Shown: positions 62,201 to 64,000 of the stretch, piece by piece
How the letters are laid out: each line of letters starts with the position of its first letter
How positions within the stretch are numbered: position 1 is the stretch's first letter
Assembly (NCBI GenBank): GCA_041390305.1
Contig: JAWKQE010000003.1
Location: 62,001 to 126,000, forward strand
Direction: 5' to 3'
Length of the DNA: 64,000 bases
DNA from: JACKCR01 sp041390305
GTDB lineage: Bacteria > Eisenbacteria > RBG-16-71-46 > CAIMUX01
The notes under the pieces: model-generated
Told to the model about the DNA's origin: nothing
Database searches by the model: none
What the model saw: only the letters and a program-made list of their open reading frames with translations
Program-made: the position numbers and the translations under genes

Positions 62201-63329
62201 ATGCCGAAGACCCTGATGTGCGACCCGCGCCTCCTGGCCAAGGATCTCTCCGGCCACGTCTACGTTGTCACTGGCGCGAACTCTGGCGCCGGACTCGCTA
62301 CCATGCGGCAGCTGGTGCGGCAGGGCGCGCATGTCGTGGCCGGATGTCGTCGGGTTGCGGCGGGCGAAGAGGCGATCCGGTCCCTGGGCGTTGGGAGCGG
62401 ACCGACAAGTACACACGGATCTGCCAACCCGCGGGTTCCGGTCGGCGGGAGTGGACCGACAGGTATGCACGCATCTGCCGGTCCTCGGGTTCCGGGCGGC
62501 GAGCGTGGACCAACGGATTCGCGTGGATCGTCCGGCCAGCGAGGCTCGGCGGGTGCGCACGCGCTATCTGATCCGCGTGGCTCTGCCGAAGTGATCGAAC
62601 TGGATCTCGGGAGCCTTGCCTCGGTACGCCGATTCGCGGACGCGTTCCTCGAACGGCACTCGCGACTCGACGGCCTCGTCAACAATGCCGGCGTCATGAG
62701 TACGCCGCAGGGTAGGACCACGGACGGGTTCGAGACGCAGTTTGGGACCAATCACCTCGGGCACTTCCTCCTCACGGAACTGCTCCTTCCAACGCTGAAG
62801 GCGAGCGCTCCGTCCAGGATCGTTGCGTCTCGAGCGTGGCGCACGTCGGGCGGAGAGGTGGGGCGAGATCTACTGGGACGACCTCCACTTCGAGAAGCGC
62901 CCGTACAATCCGACGCTCGCCTACTCACAGTCGAAACTCGCGAACGTGCTCCATGCACTCCATATCTCGAGGCGGCTCGAAGGGACGGGTGTCACCGCGG
63001 TCTCGCTCCATCCGGGGTGGATCCGGTCGAACCTCGTGAAGCACATGGCGCCGACCTGGGTGCAGAACGTCGTCATGCGTCCGCTGAGCGGGCCGCTCGG
63101 GATGTTGTCGATCGAAGAGGGGGCGCAGACGACCCTGCATTGCCTTCTCGACGACGATGTGCCGAACCACAGCGGCGAGTACTACAGCCAGAACAGCATT
63201 CTCTACCCGAGGAAGTCTGACCGCGCGGGCGCGTGGCCGATGGTGTCCCCGAATCCGAACGCGCGGGATGCGGCGCAGGCGGAGCGGCTGCACGAGATCA
63301 GCATGCGGCTCGTCGGGCTGGGGGGCTGA
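62201..63329 (+). pseudogene. Short-chain dehydrogenase/reductase with frameshifts and a repeat insert
   Basis: Rossmann-fold SDR, closest in pattern to protochlorophyllide reductase/retinol dehydrogenase-like enzymes. It starts at the ATG at 62201 with MPKTLMCDPRLLAKDLSGHVYVVTGANSGAG. Landmarks are TGANSGAGLA, NNAGVMSTPQG, FETQFGTNHLGHFLLT and, after two frame changes, YNPTLAYSQSKLANVLHA (the catalytic YxxxK) and HPGWIRSNLV. Near 62826 one base is missing (SRIV then VSSVAHVG), and near 62860 one G is missing (RGG then EIYWDD), so the frame shifts twice. Residues ~64-130 are three 54-bp repeats (GSGPTSTHGSANPRVP and similar) in the loop after the second strand. Repaired, the protein would be ~376 residues. 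Confidence 0.8.
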
Positions 63330-63330
63330 G

Positions 63331-63747
63331 AAGCCAATCGGCTGTTGGGTTGGTCCGGCTGTCGGACCGTTCGGGTTGCTGGGTTGGTTGGAGTGCTCTG
63401 TTGGTCAGGCCGCTGGGCTGGTCGTGTTGTTGGACTGGTCGGGCCGCTCCTTCTTCCCGCCCTGGCCCGATCCTCACCAGAGGAGCTGGGCTGGTCGTGT
63501 TATTGGACTGGTCGGGCCGTTGGCCCGATCGGGCTGTCGGACGGAGGGGCGGAGACGGGTCGACCGATCTGGGCGCCGCCGCCGGAGGTATCCGTGGCTC
63601 GGCGGGAACTGTCTACGGTACGATTCCGTGAGTCGAGCAGACTCGATCCCAATGAACGGAACATCGCCAGTGCGGCTCCCGGCGACTAGACGTCGATCCG
63701 GCGCGCGGCTCCTTGGCATGTCGTCCATCCGGAAGGTGAGCACCCGC
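63331..63747. repeat. Short GT-rich repeats upstream of the tail-sheath-like gene
   Basis: From 63340 to 63545 the sequence is built of irregular 12-15-base units (GGTCGGGCTGTTGG, CTGGGCTGGTCG). A 36-base stretch beginning GCTGGGCTGGTCGTGTTGTT (63412) recurs at 63483 with few changes. From 63560 to 63747 I see nothing more than a possible leader of the next gene. Confidence 0.6.
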
Positions 63748-64000
63748 ATGAACGAACCTCGCGTGTCGACCGCACGTACTGCTTCGCGATTCATCTGCCG
63801 ATGCGGACTCGTCGCTCTCGTTGCAGCTCTCGCGAGCGTGATCGCTCCGGTCGTGCCGGCGTCTACTGCATCCGCCCGGGCAGCTTCGATCGAACCGGTG
63901 CCTACCGGCGTCGCTGCCTTCGTCGGCATGGCCACCGACGGACCCTTGGACGTGCCGGTGCTCGTCTCGAGCTTCACGGAGTTCAAGGAGATCTTCGGCG
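63748..64000 (+). CDS. Tail-sheath-like protein with signal-peptide-like N-terminus, cut by the window edge
   Basis: The frame opens with an ATG at 63748 (AAGG eleven bases upstream; an in-frame ATG also lies at 63718) and is open to the edge for 84 codons. After ~50 residues the sequence reads IEPVPTGVAAFVGMATDGPL then DVPVLVSSFTEFKEIFG. That is the standard opening of contractile tail sheath proteins (VPtGvaaFVGrap.GPlntPvlVtSfaeFervFG) found in phages and extracellular contractile injection systems. The preceding residues are basic, then hydrophobic (CGLVALVAALASVIAPVVPASTASA), which looks like a Sec signal. Sheath proteins are normally cytoplasmic. The rest of the system, if present, lies beyond the window. 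Confidence 0.6.
   Translation, partial: MNEPRVSTARTASRFICRCGLVALVAALASVIAPVVPASTASARAASIEPVPTGVAAFVGMATDGPLDVPVLVSSFTEFKEIFG

Overview
The window is a GC-rich bacterial chromosome segment with no rRNA or tRNA gene that I could find. The organism is probably an uncultivated member of the FCB-like candidate phyla, with 'Candidatus Eisenbacteria' as my best guess. That is inference from several traits: secreted proteins ending in FlgD-like Ig/type-IX-secretion-like tails, choice-of-anchor/ASH domains, dockerin-like EF hands, NTF2-like lipoproteins opening with 'PTSP..n..dNL', and a GACCLPGG cysteine motif. No marker gene allows a firm placement.

Layout. 1-4.4 kb: a broken cysteine synthase, an OmpA-type lipoprotein, a flavin-binding protein with a small lipoprotein, and an alpha/beta hydrolase. 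4.4-8.3 kb: cobalamin-dependent methionine synthase, frameshifted. 8.4-13.1 kb: a secreted protein, two GT-C membrane glycosyltransferases and a VOC protein. 13.1-15.5 kb: a split transketolase (N subunit frameshifted) divergent from soxR, with a textbook-like SoxR box between them. 15.6-22.2 kb: secreted or outer-membrane proteins. 22.4-25.1 kb: an 891-residue fusion of two tryptophanase-family domains with complementary losses of active-site residues. 25.3-30.3 kb: a secreted protein, Ca/Na exchanger, nhaR-like regulator, hibernation factor and two paralogous lipoproteins. 30.7-35.8 kb: a ~1,700-residue Fn3/ASH lipoprotein. 36-42 kb: acetyltransferases, a DUF4097-like lipoprotein, secreted proteins and a membrane-TPR protein. 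42.2-44.6 kb: purine permease plus adenine deaminase. 44.6-50.5 kb: a repeat-rich accessory zone with a duplicated segment, a ~0.9 kb array of 42-bp repeats, a hypothetical gene, a WD-like propeller protein and gene fragments. 50.5-59.7 kb: PhoU and Na/Pi cotransporter, dihaem cytochrome c, a kinase-ATPase-TPR regulator, a membrane protein and an ABC-F ATPase. 59.7-64 kb: a lipoprotein remnant, an HNH endonuclease, a 45-bp palindromic array, a broken short-chain dehydrogenase and the first 84 codons of a tail-sheath-like protein.

Three themes recur. First, a dispersed palindromic element (core CACTCTCAACGTGAGAGTG and variants) occurs at least 14 times at five loci. It lies in tandem with periods of 45, 57 or 61-62 bp, and one array is in frame inside a coding gene. 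Second, many genes carry in-frame minisatellites or show single-base frameshifts; the frameshifts may be decay or assembly error. Third, six otherwise dissimilar exported proteins end in a shared [ST]-[WF]-G-x-[IV]-K motif, and four others end in FlgD-like tails, which suggests two classes of C-terminal sorting signal.
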